From contig URJZ01000006.1 of NCBI GenBank assembly GCA_900548305.1, positions 9,191 through 73,190 on the forward strand: a stretch of 64,000 nt of DNA, given 5' to 3'. The position numbers and the translations under genes are program-made. Shown in pieces: positions 17,181-26,767 of the stretch (its first letter is position 1; each line of letters starts with the position of its first letter). The DNA is from an uncultured Oscillospiraceae bacterium. GTDB taxonomy: Bacteria; Bacillota; Clostridia; Oscillospirales; Acutalibacteraceae. The notes beneath the pieces are model-generated. The model made no database searches. It had not been told where the DNA came from and saw only the letters and a list, made by a program, of their open reading frames with translations.

Positions 17181-17727
17181 AACTTTGTGTTTTAAAAATT
17201 GCATAAATCAATTCATTGTAGGTAAAACAAATCATTTGTTTTGTTTCAGGTAGAATTTGTTTTATTTGTGAAATCATGAAATTTAAAATACCTGAAGCTG
17301 CAAACGAAATTGCCAGGTTATAAGTTTCTGTATGATAGCCTAATAATTGTAAACGATTCGTTAGGCAGTTTTCTATGATATTTGATAGTTTTGCAATGAA
17401 ATCAGCACCGTTTTGTTTGCTGATTAAAAATTGAAATTCAGATAGATGTGAGTCAATATATGTTAATAGATGAAAAAAGGTCTGATTTTGAAATTCTTCC
17501 AGAGGAATATGCTGTTCTTTTTTAAACAGTTTTTCAATACGGTACAGTAATTCTTTTTCCAAGTAATCCGTTAAATCGTCTACGTTATCGTAATGTAAAT
17601 AAAATGTGCTGCGTGATATTTGGCATGCCTGACATAATTTGCTTACAGTTATTTTTTTCATCGGCATAGTTTGAGAGAGTGAAAAAAAGGTTTCTTGTAT
17701 TTTTTGTTTTGTTACTTCTGTTTTCAA
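17179..17727 (-). CDS. TetR/AcrR family transcriptional regulator
   Basis: A 182-residue regulator. The N-terminal DNA-binding domain (about 5-55) contains ITVSKLCQACQISRSTFYLHYDN, the TetR helix-turn-helix. The C-terminal helical domain presumably binds an unknown ligand. The start is TTG with only a weak binding site. It is divergent from the deacylase gene at 17898; the 170-base gap holds a 5-base-pair dyad ATTCT-TATAT-AGAAT (17805-17819) that could be its operator, so it may control itself and that neighbour. This is inference. Confidence 0.82.
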   Translation of the reverse strand: MKTEVTKQKIQETFFSLSQTMPMKKITVSKLCQACQISRSTFYLHYDNVDDLTDYLEKELLYRIEKLFKKEQHIPLEEFQNQTFFHLLTYIDSHLSEFQFLISKQNGADFIAKLSNIIENCLTNRLQLLGYHTETYNLAISFAASGILNFMISQIKQILPETKQMICFTYNELIYAIFKTQS

Positions 17728-17897
17728 GTTTTCAGGTCTCTTTCTAAAATTTTTAATAGAATATCATGTTCCTATAAAGTTTATACTAAAAAATATTTAT
17801 TTTAATTCTTATATAGAATATAAATTGTTTACCTTATTATAAAAAAACATGCTATGGTTATAGGAGTAAAACGTAGTAGTATGGAGATGTAATATTT

Positions 17898-18854
17898 ATG
17901 AAAGAAGCACTTTGCATAGGCGCTTTGCAGGCAGAAAGCGGAACAAAAACAAACGGATACTATACCGTACCTAAAACATTACACAGAATTCCCGTAACCA
18001 TTATAAATGGAGCAAAAGACGGGAAAATAATTTTGATTACCAGCGGCATACACGGTGGTGAATATCCCGGAATACAAACAGCAATTGAATTATCTCAAGA
18101 GTTGAATCCTGCAGACGTTCAAGGTGCGATTATCATTTTGCACCCTGTCAATACACAGGCTTTTTTGCAAAGAGTTGCGGGGGTAATTCCGGAAGACGGA
18201 GAAAATTTAAATCGAGTTTTTCCGGGAACTATGGGAGGGACCATTACTCATAAAACAGCATTTTCCCTTACAAAAGATTTTCAAAGCATAGCAGATTTTT
18301 ATATTGATTTGCATGGTGGAGATGTCAATGAGCTGGTAATGCCATATGTATATTATCCCGGCATTGCGGAGGAAACAGTTTCCAATCAAGCAAGAGAATG
18401 TGCCTATGTTACCGGTTGTGAATATGTGGTGCGTTCCATAGCAACAGGAGGCGCTTTTAATTCAGCTGCTGCCAATGGAGTGCCAAGTTTGCTGATTGAA
18501 CGCGGTGGAAGCGGTCTTTGGAGTAAAGAAGAGGTACAAGCATATAAATTTGATGTACTTAATATCCTAAAAAAATTAGAAGTGCTTCCTGGTGAACCGA
18601 TGTTATCGAGTCAACCACCAAAAGAAATCATAACTGCATTTTATATCGATTCGGAAGTAGATGGATGTTGGTATCCTGCGGTAAAGGTAGGACAAACCGT
18701 ATCCAAAGGAGAATATATCGGTGTGATTAAAGATTTTTTTGGTAAAATATTGAAGGAGTATTATGCCCCTGAGAACGTAGTGGTATTGTATATGACTGTT
18801 ACCTTGGGGATTGAATCCGGAACATCTTTAATTGCGTTGGGGCAAATTGATTAA
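17898..18854 (+). CDS. Succinylglutamate desuccinylase/aspartoacylase family zinc deacylase
   Basis: A 318-residue M14-type metallo-deacylase (AstE/AspA family). The zinc ligands are H52 and E55 in SGIHGGEYPG and H139 in DLHGGD; the catalytic Glu is probably in LLIERGGSGLW. A C-terminal beta domain after about 225 resembles the aspartoacylase tail. Members remove acyl groups from N-acyl amino acids; the substrate here is not deducible. It is a single gene, with GGAG 12 bases before the ATG, possibly regulated by the divergent TetR. Confidence 0.82.
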   Translation: MKEALCIGALQAESGTKTNGYYTVPKTLHRIPVTIINGAKDGKIILITSGIHGGEYPGIQTAIELSQELNPADVQGAIIILHPVNTQAFLQRVAGVIPEDGENLNRVFPGTMGGTITHKTAFSLTKDFQSIADFYIDLHGGDVNELVMPYVYYPGIAEETVSNQARECAYVTGCEYVVRSIATGGAFNSAAANGVPSLLIERGGSGLWSKEEVQAYKFDVLNILKKLEVLPGEPMLSSQPPKEIITAFYIDSEVDGCWYPAVKVGQTVSKGEYIGVIKDFFGKILKEYYAPENVVVLYMTVTLGIESGTSLIALGQID

Positions 18855-19040
18855 ATTTTTTCATTTAATATACAATCTGTTCTTAATGAGAAAAGTTACT
18901 CAATAGATGTTTACAACTTTAATAAAAGTGTTTACCTGTCATAATATTTGTTATGTTATGCTTAATACGGTGTTAAGTGTTATTTTTGATAGTTTTAGTA
19001 GATAAATGTTCCAGAACAAACAGCAAAAGGGGATAACGTC

Positions 19041-19766
19041 ATGAGTCAAATAAGAGAAATTGCCGCATACTGGGGAACACGTGCACAGGGGTATTCCGAA
19101 AGATGCAAAATTGATTTAACTGAGGATACAAAATTTGATTGGCTAGATAAAATTTGCAAATATGCTCCTGCAAAGCAACAATTAAATGTGTTAGATATCG
19201 GTTGCGGAGCAGGGTTCTTTTCTATCCTTATGGCAAAGGCCGGTCACAATGTAACTTCCATTGACTATACTGAAAACATGGTAAACAGTGCAATACAAAA
19301 TGCTATGGATGCAGGTGTAGACATTGAAGTATTGCAGATGGATGCACAAAATCTTGATTTTGAAGATGATACATTTGATTTGATTGTAACCCGTAACGTG
19401 ACATGGGTCATGGAACAGCCAACCAAAGCTTACAGCGAATGGATTCGTGTGTTACAGCCAGGCGGCAGAATGATTAATTTTGATGAAAATCAATATTTAT
19501 ATTTATTTGACGAAGATTACAAAAAAGAAAAAGAACGTCGCGGCGAACCTGAATACATGAAAAAAGTACATAATACACAAATCATGGAAGAGCTTGCATA
19601 CAAACTTCCTTTAAGCAAAGAAGTGCGTCCGGGTTGGGATGTACAAACATTGCTGTCATTAGGTGTAAGTAATGTTACTGCTGATGTTTATAACAAACGT
19701 ATGATTGAAAAAGACGGAAAAAATAAAGTATTATATAATTCTTTTATTGTTTGTGCGGAAAAATAA
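19041..19766 (+). CDS. Class I SAM-dependent methyltransferase
   Basis: A 241-residue Rossmann-fold methyltransferase. The SAM loop is VLDIGCGAGFF (50-60), the acidic residue after strand 2 lies in TSIDYTENM, and a post-motif QMDAQNLDFEDDTFDLIVTRN follows. The acceptor is unknown. It is the first gene of the cluster containing a full peptide/nickel-type ABC importer (53-base gap to the permease, no terminator between). The transporter's cargo or a chelator could therefore be its substrate; that is inference. The ATG follows AAGGGGAT. Confidence 0.85.
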   Translation: MSQIREIAAYWGTRAQGYSERCKIDLTEDTKFDWLDKICKYAPAKQQLNVLDIGCGAGFFSILMAKAGHNVTSIDYTENMVNSAIQNAMDAGVDIEVLQMDAQNLDFEDDTFDLIVTRNVTWVMEQPTKAYSEWIRVLQPGGRMINFDENQYLYLFDEDYKKEKERRGEPEYMKKVHNTQIMEELAYKLPLSKEVRPGWDVQTLLSLGVSNVTADVYNKRMIEKDGKNKVLYNSFIVCAEK

Positions 19767-19819
19767 TAAAGAAAAGACTTTGGAAAGAAAGCACTGCTCA
19801 ACCAGTTGGGAAATGAGCA

Positions 19820-20779
19820 ATGTGGGGGTGTATCATTATTTGGAAGTACGTAGTGAAACGACTGCTTCAGCTGGTTTTAATTCTGTTTGGAATTACATTG
19901 CTGTCTTTTGCGTTAATGCAGACGGCATCCGGAGATACCGTTGATGCCATCCAACAGCAAATGGGGACTTCTATGTCAGAAGAAGCGAAAACAGCGTTAC
20001 GACATGAAATGGGGCTGGATCAGCCATTTATCGTTCAATATTTTCAATGGGTAGGAAAAATCTTTACGGGAAATATGGGGTATTCTTATATTAAGAATCA
20101 AGAAGTCTTTCCCATGTTTATGCAAGCATTGCCCAACACTCTGCTTCTAACGTTATCTTCTATTGTTACAACAATCGTTATTTCCATCCCCCTAGGTATT
20201 TGGTCGGCTGTAAAACAAAATAAAATTACAGATTACGTCATTCGTATATTTACGTTTATTGGAAACGCGATGCCTAACTTTTTTATAGCGTTGTTGTTAA
20301 TATATGTATTTGCTTTACAATTACATTGGTTTCCTGTTATGGGCAACAATGGTTTTATCAGCATTATCTTACCGACGTTTACTTTAGCGATTGCTATGTC
20401 TGCAAAATATACACGTCAGGTTAGAGCAACCGTATTGGATGAACTGAATAAGGATTATGTTGTTGGAGCACGTGCCAGAGGAATTAAAGAAAAAACAATT
20501 GTCTGGGCACATGTTTTAAAAAGTTCTATGCTTACGATTATAACGCTGTTGGCTTTGTCAATTGGTTCACTTTTAGGCGGTACGGCTATTGTAGAATCTA
20601 TTTTTATGTGGCCGGGTGTTGGTAAGCTGGCTGTAGATGCAATTTCAACCAGGGACTATCAGGTAATTCAAGTTTATGTTATTTGGATGGCAATTATCTA
20701 TGTTGTAATTAATTTGATTACAGACCTTGTCTACCATTATTTAGACCCAAGAATCCGTATTCAAGGTAGGGAGGGGTAA
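19820..20779 (+). CDS. ABC transporter permease, NikB/DppB/OppB type
   Basis: The first inner-membrane permease (about 310-320 residues, six helices) of a peptide/nickel-family importer. The N-terminus WKYVVKRLLQLVLILFGITL is family-typical, and the EAA loop region (ARARGIKEKTIVWAHVLKSS) lies near residue 220. The ATG at 19820 is given here, but the strong site TGGGGGTG (19823-19830) lies after it. That site points to translation from ATT at 19838 (residue 7), which would start the protein MWKYVVKRLL. The next gene begins 4 bases after the stop. Confidence 0.9.
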   Translation: MWGCIIIWKYVVKRLLQLVLILFGITLLSFALMQTASGDTVDAIQQQMGTSMSEEAKTALRHEMGLDQPFIVQYFQWVGKIFTGNMGYSYIKNQEVFPMFMQALPNTLLLTLSSIVTTIVISIPLGIWSAVKQNKITDYVIRIFTFIGNAMPNFFIALLLIYVFALQLHWFPVMGNNGFISIILPTFTLAIAMSAKYTRQVRATVLDELNKDYVVGARARGIKEKTIVWAHVLKSSMLTIITLLALSIGSLLGGTAIVESIFMWPGVGKLAVDAISTRDYQVIQVYVIWMAIIYVVINLITDLVYHYLDPRIRIQGREG

Positions 20780-20783
20780 TGGT

Positions 20784-21713
20784 ATGTCAGGAGAAGATTT
20801 AAGATTAAAGAATAAACGGTTAAAGAAAGATTATAGTACCTTAAAACTGGGATTTTTTTTGGCATTGGTTGCAGGCCTTCTGTTTATTGCATGTTTTGGA
20901 CAATACATTGTCCCGTATGACCCTTATGCACAAGATTTAAATAATGCACTTCAAGCACCAAGCGGAAGCCATTTGCTGGGAACGGACCGATATGGCAGAG
21001 ATTTGTTTACACGCATTATTGTTGGTGCCCAAACTACAATTTTTTCAGCTCTGGCATTGGTAGCCGGAATTACAATTATAGGTACAATTGTAGGCATTAT
21101 TTGTGGTTATGTTGGCGGTTGGATTGACTCCCTTCTTATGAGGATTTCGGACATCTTTTTAGCATTTCCTGAAATGGTATTTGCAATTGCAATTGCAGGT
21201 GTTTTAAATGGAGGTATTTGGAGTGCGGCCATTGCAGTTGGATTGATTGCTTGGCCAAGATATGCAAGGGTTGCCAGAAGCCAAGTGCTGTCAATGAAAA
21301 ATCATCAGTACATGAATGCAGCCAAATTAACGGGTACCCCATGGTATAAGATGATTGTGAAGCATATTATGCCTAATATTATGGGACCAATCATAGTAAC
21401 CGCAGCTTTGGATATCGGCGCTATGATTATGAATTTGGCAGGATTGTCTTATCTGGGTTTGGGTGTCGTTCCTCCAACTCCTGAATGGGGATCTATGATG
21501 AGTGAAGGACGCAGCATGCTGCAAACATCTCCGTGGATTGTATTGGCACCGGGATTGGCAATTTTTATAACGGTTGTCATTTTTAATTTGCTTGGAGATA
21601 CTGTTCGAGATATATTAGATCCAAAACAAAAAAGACGCAGTATTACGAACAATATGAAAAAAGTAAAAAATATTGTATCAGGTAACAGCAAACGAGAGAA
21701 ATCACTCGTTTAA
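20784..21713 (+). CDS. ABC transporter permease, NikC/DppC/OppC type
   Basis: The second permease, 309 residues. It has the OppC_N segment with the first helix, then the conserved GTDRYGRDLFTRIIVGAQ near residue 65-85, and a binding-protein-dependent transport domain with PRYARVARSQVLSMK and SYLGLGVVPPTPEWGSMM. The ATG follows a GGGAGGGG site overlapping the end of the first permease gene. Together the two permeases form the heterodimeric channel. The basic C-terminal tail (residues 285-309) is cytosolic. Confidence 0.93.
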   Translation: MSGEDLRLKNKRLKKDYSTLKLGFFLALVAGLLFIACFGQYIVPYDPYAQDLNNALQAPSGSHLLGTDRYGRDLFTRIIVGAQTTIFSALALVAGITIIGTIVGIICGYVGGWIDSLLMRISDIFLAFPEMVFAIAIAGVLNGGIWSAAIAVGLIAWPRYARVARSQVLSMKNHQYMNAAKLTGTPWYKMIVKHIMPNIMGPIIVTAALDIGAMIMNLAGLSYLGLGVVPPTPEWGSMMSEGRSMLQTSPWIVLAPGLAIFITVVIFNLLGDTVRDILDPKQKRRSITNNMKKVKNIVSGNSKREKSLV

Positions 21714-21758
21714 TTACTAAAAAGATAATACTCTTAAAAAATGATAGGAGAAAAGAAA

Positions 21759-23354
21759 ATGAGTAAAAAAATGACAAAAGCTTTTGCATTGGCGGCATGC
21801 TTGGCATTGGGAATAAGCGTATTAACCGGATGCAGCGGCGGTTCTAATTCCGATACAAATAATTCAGGTACATCGGTTACCGCTACGGATATTGATAATA
21901 AAGTATTTAACTACGGTGTTACTGCATATTCCGGAGCACAGGCAAATGGTGGTATTGACCCTCATTTAAGTTATGCGGGCTGGAGTACAGTACGCTACGG
22001 TGTTGGCGAATGCCTTGTAAAAATCAGTGAAGAAGGTACTATTAAGCCTTGGATAGCGGATAGTTGGACCCTTGTTGATGACCTTACATGGGAAATTAAT
22101 ATCAAAGACAACGTTACATTTTCCAATGGTAAAAAAGTAGATGCTGTAGCTGTAAAAGCCTGCTTTGAACGTTTGATTGAAAAAAATGAACGTGCTGCAT
22201 CCGGTTTGAAAATTTCGGGTATTGAAGCTGATGGCCAGAAGCTAACCATTCATACATCAGAAAAAAATCCGATTTTAATTAACTGGTTGACTGACCCTTT
22301 TGCATGTGTTATTGATGTTTCGGAAGAAGTAAACGGAAATAATCACGTGATAGGAACAGGTCCATATACATTGGAATCTGCTACAACAGACAAAGTTGTT
22401 GTAAAAGCGAATAAATCTTACTGGAATGGTACACCAAAATTCGGTACTATTAATGTACAATGTTTCTTAGATGGAGATACCATGGCGATGGCATTACAAA
22501 ATGGTGAATTAGATGCTTGTGCTAACTTAGGTTATGCAAACCTTCCAATCTTTGAAAACAACAGCAATTTTGAAATTAACAGTGCAGCAACTTCTCGTTC
22601 TTATATGTTCATTTTTAATACACAGAGCGATGAATTTTCAGATGTAAATGTTCGCAAAGCGGTCACAATGGCAATCAATAAAGAAGGTTTTGTAAATACA
22701 CTTATGAATGGATTTGGCGAGGTTGCACAGCTGTGCTATCCTGCCTCTTATGAATTCGGTGACAGTAAAGTAAAGGGGCCGCAATATAATCAGGAAGAAG
22801 CCAAAAAGCTTTTGGCAGATGCAGGATGGTCTGATACAGATGGAGACGGCTACCTTGACAAAGACGGAAAATTTTTTGAAATTAATTGGGTAACTTACAG
22901 AAATCGTATTGAACTTCCTTTGCTTGCTGAATCTGCGCAAGCTTCTCTAAAAGAAATTGGAATTAAAGTGAACATTGATGACCGCGAAAGCAATACTGTA
23001 ATTGAAGATGTATCTAAAGATTTTGATATTTACTCTTGGGCAGTTGTAACAGCTCCATATGCAGATGGTATTACTTTCTTCAATGAGCTTTTGACCAACT
23101 ATAATATTCATGGATGGTCCGGAGAAGAATACGATAAATTTGTAGCACTATACAATAAAGCTTCTCAAGAAACAGATTCTGAAAAACGTGCAGCATACAG
23201 TGTTGAACTGCAACAGATGTTAGTTGACAACGGCATTTTATGTGTGGCTTCTCACAACACTATGAATATCGTTACAAAAACAGGAGTAACTGGTATTGCA
23301 CCGCATCCTTCTGATTATTATGAAATTACAGCAGATTTGGATATGGCTCAATAA
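21759..23354 (+). CDS. ABC transporter substrate-binding lipoprotein, family 5 (peptide/nickel)
   Basis: A 531-residue exported lipoprotein with lipobox LTGC (C25), a short Ser/Asn-rich linker and a family 5 solute-binding fold (NikA/DppA/OppA). WSTVRYGVGECLVKI, the family segment VTFSNGKKVDAVAVK and GTGPYTLES are visible. The overall pattern is nearer to nickel-type NikA than to OppA, but ligand cannot be fixed from sequence. The ATG at 21759, after TAGGAG, is preferred to an in-frame ATG six codons upstream that precedes this site. Confidence 0.9.
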   Translation: MSKKMTKAFALAACLALGISVLTGCSGGSNSDTNNSGTSVTATDIDNKVFNYGVTAYSGAQANGGIDPHLSYAGWSTVRYGVGECLVKISEEGTIKPWIADSWTLVDDLTWEINIKDNVTFSNGKKVDAVAVKACFERLIEKNERAASGLKISGIEADGQKLTIHTSEKNPILINWLTDPFACVIDVSEEVNGNNHVIGTGPYTLESATTDKVVVKANKSYWNGTPKFGTINVQCFLDGDTMAMALQNGELDACANLGYANLPIFENNSNFEINSAATSRSYMFIFNTQSDEFSDVNVRKAVTMAINKEGFVNTLMNGFGEVAQLCYPASYEFGDSKVKGPQYNQEEAKKLLADAGWSDTDGDGYLDKDGKFFEINWVTYRNRIELPLLAESAQASLKEIGIKVNIDDRESNTVIEDVSKDFDIYSWAVVTAPYADGITFFNELLTNYNIHGWSGEEYDKFVALYNKASQETDSEKRAAYSVELQQMLVDNGILCVASHNTMNIVTKTGVTGIAPHPSDYYEITADLDMAQ

Positions 23355-23388
23355 CGAGTAAATAATTTTAAATGAGTGATGACACAGT

Positions 23389-24342
23389 ATGGCAACCATC
23401 TTAGATGTTGAAAAACTAAATGTAACCTACAATGGCATTCCTATTCTGCAAAATATTAATATGAAAGTCGCAAAAGGGGAAATCCTTGGTATCGTAGGGG
23501 AATCCGGCAGTGGAAAAAGTACCTTGCTGAAAGCGATTATAGGGTTACTGGGAGATAATGGTCGTGTAGAATCAGGGCGCATCAGCTTAGAACAAGTAGA
23601 TTTACTGAGAATTTCTCCTAAAAAACTGAGGAATATTCGCGGAGCACAGTTAGGTATGGTATTCCAGAATCCGGGAATGTCGTTTAATCCCATTCGCAAG
23701 ATTGGTGCTCAGTTTTTGGAAGCGCTAAAAAATCACGGAAAGATTGATGAATCACAGGCAACCAAACAGATTCTGGATATGTTTATCAGACTCGGTTTGC
23801 GGGACGGCAAGCGTATTTTGAACAGTTATCCTTTTGAATTAAGCGGAGGGATGAATCAGCGTGTTGCCATTGCTCTGGCAATGATTATGAATCCACAACT
23901 GCTTTTAGCGGATGAACCTACCAGTGCTTTAGACGTTACCGTACAGGCACAATGCGTCAAAGAGATGATGGATTTACGTGAACATTTGGGTACAACAATT
24001 ATCATTGTCACTCATAATATGGGGGTTGTATCTCATATGGCAGATAAAGTAGCGGTTATGTATGCAGGCAATATTGTAGAGTATGGTTCTAAAGCAGATG
24101 TGTTAAATTATCCCAAACACCCATATACCAAAGCGTTGATTGCTTCTATCCCTCAAATTGGTGGTACGATTCCCAAAGGAATTCAGGGACAGCCTCCTGC
24201 TTTTGGAGAAATATTCACAGGCTGTAGTTTTTCTCCAAGATGTAGTTTATGTGATAATATCTGTATACATAAAAAACCGGTCATACATAGTTGCCAAAAC
24301 GGACATACTGTATTTTGCCATAAATGTCTAAGTGAGGTTTAA
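23389..24342 (+). CDS. ABC transporter ATP-binding protein, NikD/DppD type
   Basis: A 317-residue ATPase. Walker A GESGSGKST (37-45), signature LSGGMNQR with the Met common in DppD/NikD proteins, Walker B LLLADEPTSALD. The C-terminal oligopeptide-transporter extension ends in a cysteine-rich segment (GCSFSPRCSLCDNIC and HKC). Such cysteines bind an iron-sulfur cluster in some relatives. The stop is followed after one base by the start of the second ATPase. Confidence 0.92.
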   Translation: MATILDVEKLNVTYNGIPILQNINMKVAKGEILGIVGESGSGKSTLLKAIIGLLGDNGRVESGRISLEQVDLLRISPKKLRNIRGAQLGMVFQNPGMSFNPIRKIGAQFLEALKNHGKIDESQATKQILDMFIRLGLRDGKRILNSYPFELSGGMNQRVAIALAMIMNPQLLLADEPTSALDVTVQAQCVKEMMDLREHLGTTIIIVTHNMGVVSHMADKVAVMYAGNIVEYGSKADVLNYPKHPYTKALIASIPQIGGTIPKGIQGQPPAFGEIFTGCSFSPRCSLCDNICIHKKPVIHSCQNGHTVFCHKCLSEV

Positions 24343-24343
24343 A

Positions 24344-25273
24344 ATGAAAGTGTTAGAATTAAAAGACGTCAAAAAGACCTTTCAAAAAAATAAAAAAACC
24401 TTTACGGCAGTTGATGGTGTCAGTTTCTCCATAGAGAAAGGCGAGTGCGTGGGACTGGTAGGAGAATCCGGCTGTGGTAAAAGTACCATTGCGCGAATGG
24501 TTACACATCTTGAGCGGACCACTTCCGGCGAAATTTTTATGAATGAGAGAAATGTTACAAAAGCGAAAGGAAAAGAACTGCGTAACCTATATCAAAATTT
24601 ACAGATGGTATTTCAAAATCCAAGCGATTCTTTTAACCCAAGAATAAAACTTGGAAGCAGTATTGGAGAAGTACTCATCAATTTTGGAAAACCGCGCAGT
24701 GAGATAAAATCTACGGTAGTGCAATTCCTGGAACAAGTAGGTTTAAAATCAGAATTTGCATCGCGCTATCCTCATGAAGTAAGTGGCGGTCAATGTCAGC
24801 GTGCTGCCATTGCAAGAGCTATAGCCATTCAGCCTGATTTACTCATATGTGATGAAGCAACCAGTGCTTTGGACGTTTCGGTTCAAGCGCAGATTGTAGA
24901 CTTAATTTTAAAGTTACGTCGTGAAATGAATATGTCTTATTTGTTCATTTCTCATGATTTGGCTTTGGTTCAAAGTATTTGTGACCGTATTCTTGTGATG
25001 CATCGTGGACGCATTGTAGAGGAAGGAAATACGCGGGATGTGATTGAACACGCTGCACATCCTTATACAAAGTTATTATTATCTTCGGTTTTTCCAATTC
25101 ATCCGGATACGCAATGGAAAATACCTTCCGTTCCTCAAGTGACGGAAGAAGAGGGAGATGCCTGCAGATTTTGGCAAAGATGTCCTCATTGTAAGGAACA
25201 ATGTAAAAAAGAACGGCCAGAGCTTAAAAAAATCAATGAACATCATTCTGTTGCCTGCCATTTTGTTGAATAA
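24344..25273 (+). CDS. ABC transporter ATP-binding protein, NikE/DppF type
   Basis: The partner ATPase, 309 residues. Walker A GESGCGKST (40-48), signature VSGGQCQR, Walker B LLICDEATSALDVS. The C-terminal tail has four cysteines (CRFWQRCPHCKEQC), the usual signature of this subfamily. The ATG at 24344 is chosen because the open frame's upstream GTG lies within the previous gene. It is the last gene of the cluster, followed by a strong terminator. Confidence 0.92.
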   Translation: MKVLELKDVKKTFQKNKKTFTAVDGVSFSIEKGECVGLVGESGCGKSTIARMVTHLERTTSGEIFMNERNVTKAKGKELRNLYQNLQMVFQNPSDSFNPRIKLGSSIGEVLINFGKPRSEIKSTVVQFLEQVGLKSEFASRYPHEVSGGQCQRAAIARAIAIQPDLLICDEATSALDVSVQAQIVDLILKLRREMNMSYLFISHDLALVQSICDRILVMHRGRIVEEGNTRDVIEHAAHPYTKLLLSSVFPIHPDTQWKIPSVPQVTEEEGDACRFWQRCPHCKEQCKKERPELKKINEHHSVACHFVE

Positions 25274-25283
25274 GCAGCATATC

Positions 25284-25320
25284 AAAAAAGGAACAACCTT
25301 GCAAAGGTTGTTCCTTTTTT
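25284..25320 (+). terminator. Terminator of the peptide/nickel transporter operon
   Basis: A 17-base-pair perfect stem (25284-25300 with 25304-25320), three-base loop and T-run. Its A-rich left flank also allows use by the convergent bioA transcript. Confidence 0.93.
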
Positions 25321-25370
25321 TTATCTATTTTTGTTTCTATATTTTAGAATATTGACATTTTAAGAGAGAA

Positions 25371-26726
25371 TTAAATAGAATCCATCACTTCTCTGATAGA
25401 ATCAGCACAAATCTTTACGGCCTTTTTCATTTCTTCACGTGTCATGATCAGAGGAGGATTAAAATATAAAATATCTCCCAAAGGACGCAGAAGCAATCCT
25501 TTTTTTAATGCTGTTTTGTATATTTGGTATCCGTATCTATGAGAAGAATCAAACGAAGTTTTGGATTCTTTATCTTGTACCAGTTCAATTGCATTGATTA
25601 ATCCAATGGAACGAATGTCGCCTACATAGCGGTAATCTTCCAACTCTTCACGTATTAAATTCGTAAGATAAGGAGCATTCCGATTTGCATTTTGTAAAAT
25701 AGGTTCCTCTTCCAAAATGTTGAGGACTTCAATGGCTGCCGAACATGCCAAAGGATTTCCGCAATAGGTGTGACTATGCATAAACGCTTTTCCTTCCTGA
25801 TAATCAGAATAAAAAGCGTCATATATTTTTTGTGTTGTAACAGCTAAAGCAGTAGGCAGATAACCGCCGGTAAGTCCTTTGGAAAGACACATAATGTCAG
25901 GAGAAATGTCTGCGTGATTGCAAGCAAACATTTTACCTGTTCTTCCGTAGCCTACAGCAATTTCATCGGCAATGAGATGAACGTGATATTTGTCACATGC
26001 TTTACGCAGTTTTTTCAAGTATACGGGGGAGTATATTTTCATTCCTGCGGCTGCCTGCACCAAGGGTTCTATCATAAATGCACATGTTTCGTCACCGTAT
26101 TGCTCAAAAGTTTTTTCAGCATCTTCAAAGCATTCAGCCTGACAGGTTTCACAGTTTTTCCCGTATTTACAGCGATAGCAGTCAGGAGCCTGTACACGTA
26201 TGATGTCCAGCATAATCGGTTTATAAATTTCTGAATATAAATCCACTCCGCTGACAGATAACGCTCCAAGTGTTTCACCATGATAAGCATCTGTCAAAGC
26301 CATAAATCGCTTCTTTTGCGGATTTCCGGTTTGATGATGATACTGGAAACTCATTTTCATAGCCGCTTCAATGGCAGAAGAACCATTGTCGGTAAAGAAA
26401 AACTTTTCCAAACCTGTCGGTAATTTTTTCTGTAATTTTTCGCAGAGTTCAATTGCAGGAGTATGAGAAAAGTTGGAAAAGATAACATGTTCCAAACGGT
26501 CTATTTGTTTTTTTATAGCCAGATTAATACGTTCGTTACAATGTCCCAGAAGATTACACCACCAAGAGCTGACAATATCCATATAACTATTTCCGTCAAC
26601 ATCATATAGATAAATTCCTTTGGCATGGTCAATAACAATCGGAGGAAGAGACTCATAATCTTTCATTTGAGAACAAGGGTGCCAGATATATTGTAAATCT
26701 TTTTCTGCTAAGTTCATAATCGTCAC
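25371..26726 (-). CDS. bioA: Adenosylmethionine-8-amino-7-oxononanoate aminotransferase
   Basis: BioA converts KAPA to DAPA using SAM as amino donor, with PLP. WHPCSQMKDYE at about residues 16-26 is the BioA signature, SSWWCNLLGHCN follows, the PLP-binding Asp is in LIADEIAVGYGRTG and the Schiff-base Lys in CLSKGLTGG. Length 451 is normal. The GTG at 26726 and the ATG three codons later are both possible starts; neither has a strong binding site. It is the last gene of birA-bioY-bioB-bioD-bioA, 41 bases after bioD. Confidence 0.95.
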   Translation of the reverse strand: MTIMNLAEKDLQYIWHPCSQMKDYESLPPIVIDHAKGIYLYDVDGNSYMDIVSSWWCNLLGHCNERINLAIKKQIDRLEHVIFSNFSHTPAIELCEKLQKKLPTGLEKFFFTDNGSSAIEAAMKMSFQYHHQTGNPQKKRFMALTDAYHGETLGALSVSGVDLYSEIYKPIMLDIIRVQAPDCYRCKYGKNCETCQAECFEDAEKTFEQYGDETCAFMIEPLVQAAAGMKIYSPVYLKKLRKACDKYHVHLIADEIAVGYGRTGKMFACNHADISPDIMCLSKGLTGGYLPTALAVTTQKIYDAFYSDYQEGKAFMHSHTYCGNPLACSAAIEVLNILEEEPILQNANRNAPYLTNLIREELEDYRYVGDIRSIGLINAIELVQDKESKTSFDSSHRYGYQIYKTALKKGLLLRPLGDILYFNPPLIMTREEMKKAVKICADSIREVMDSI

Positions 26727-26767
26727 AGCTTTCTTTTTGATTTTACATGTACATACACTTACAATAC

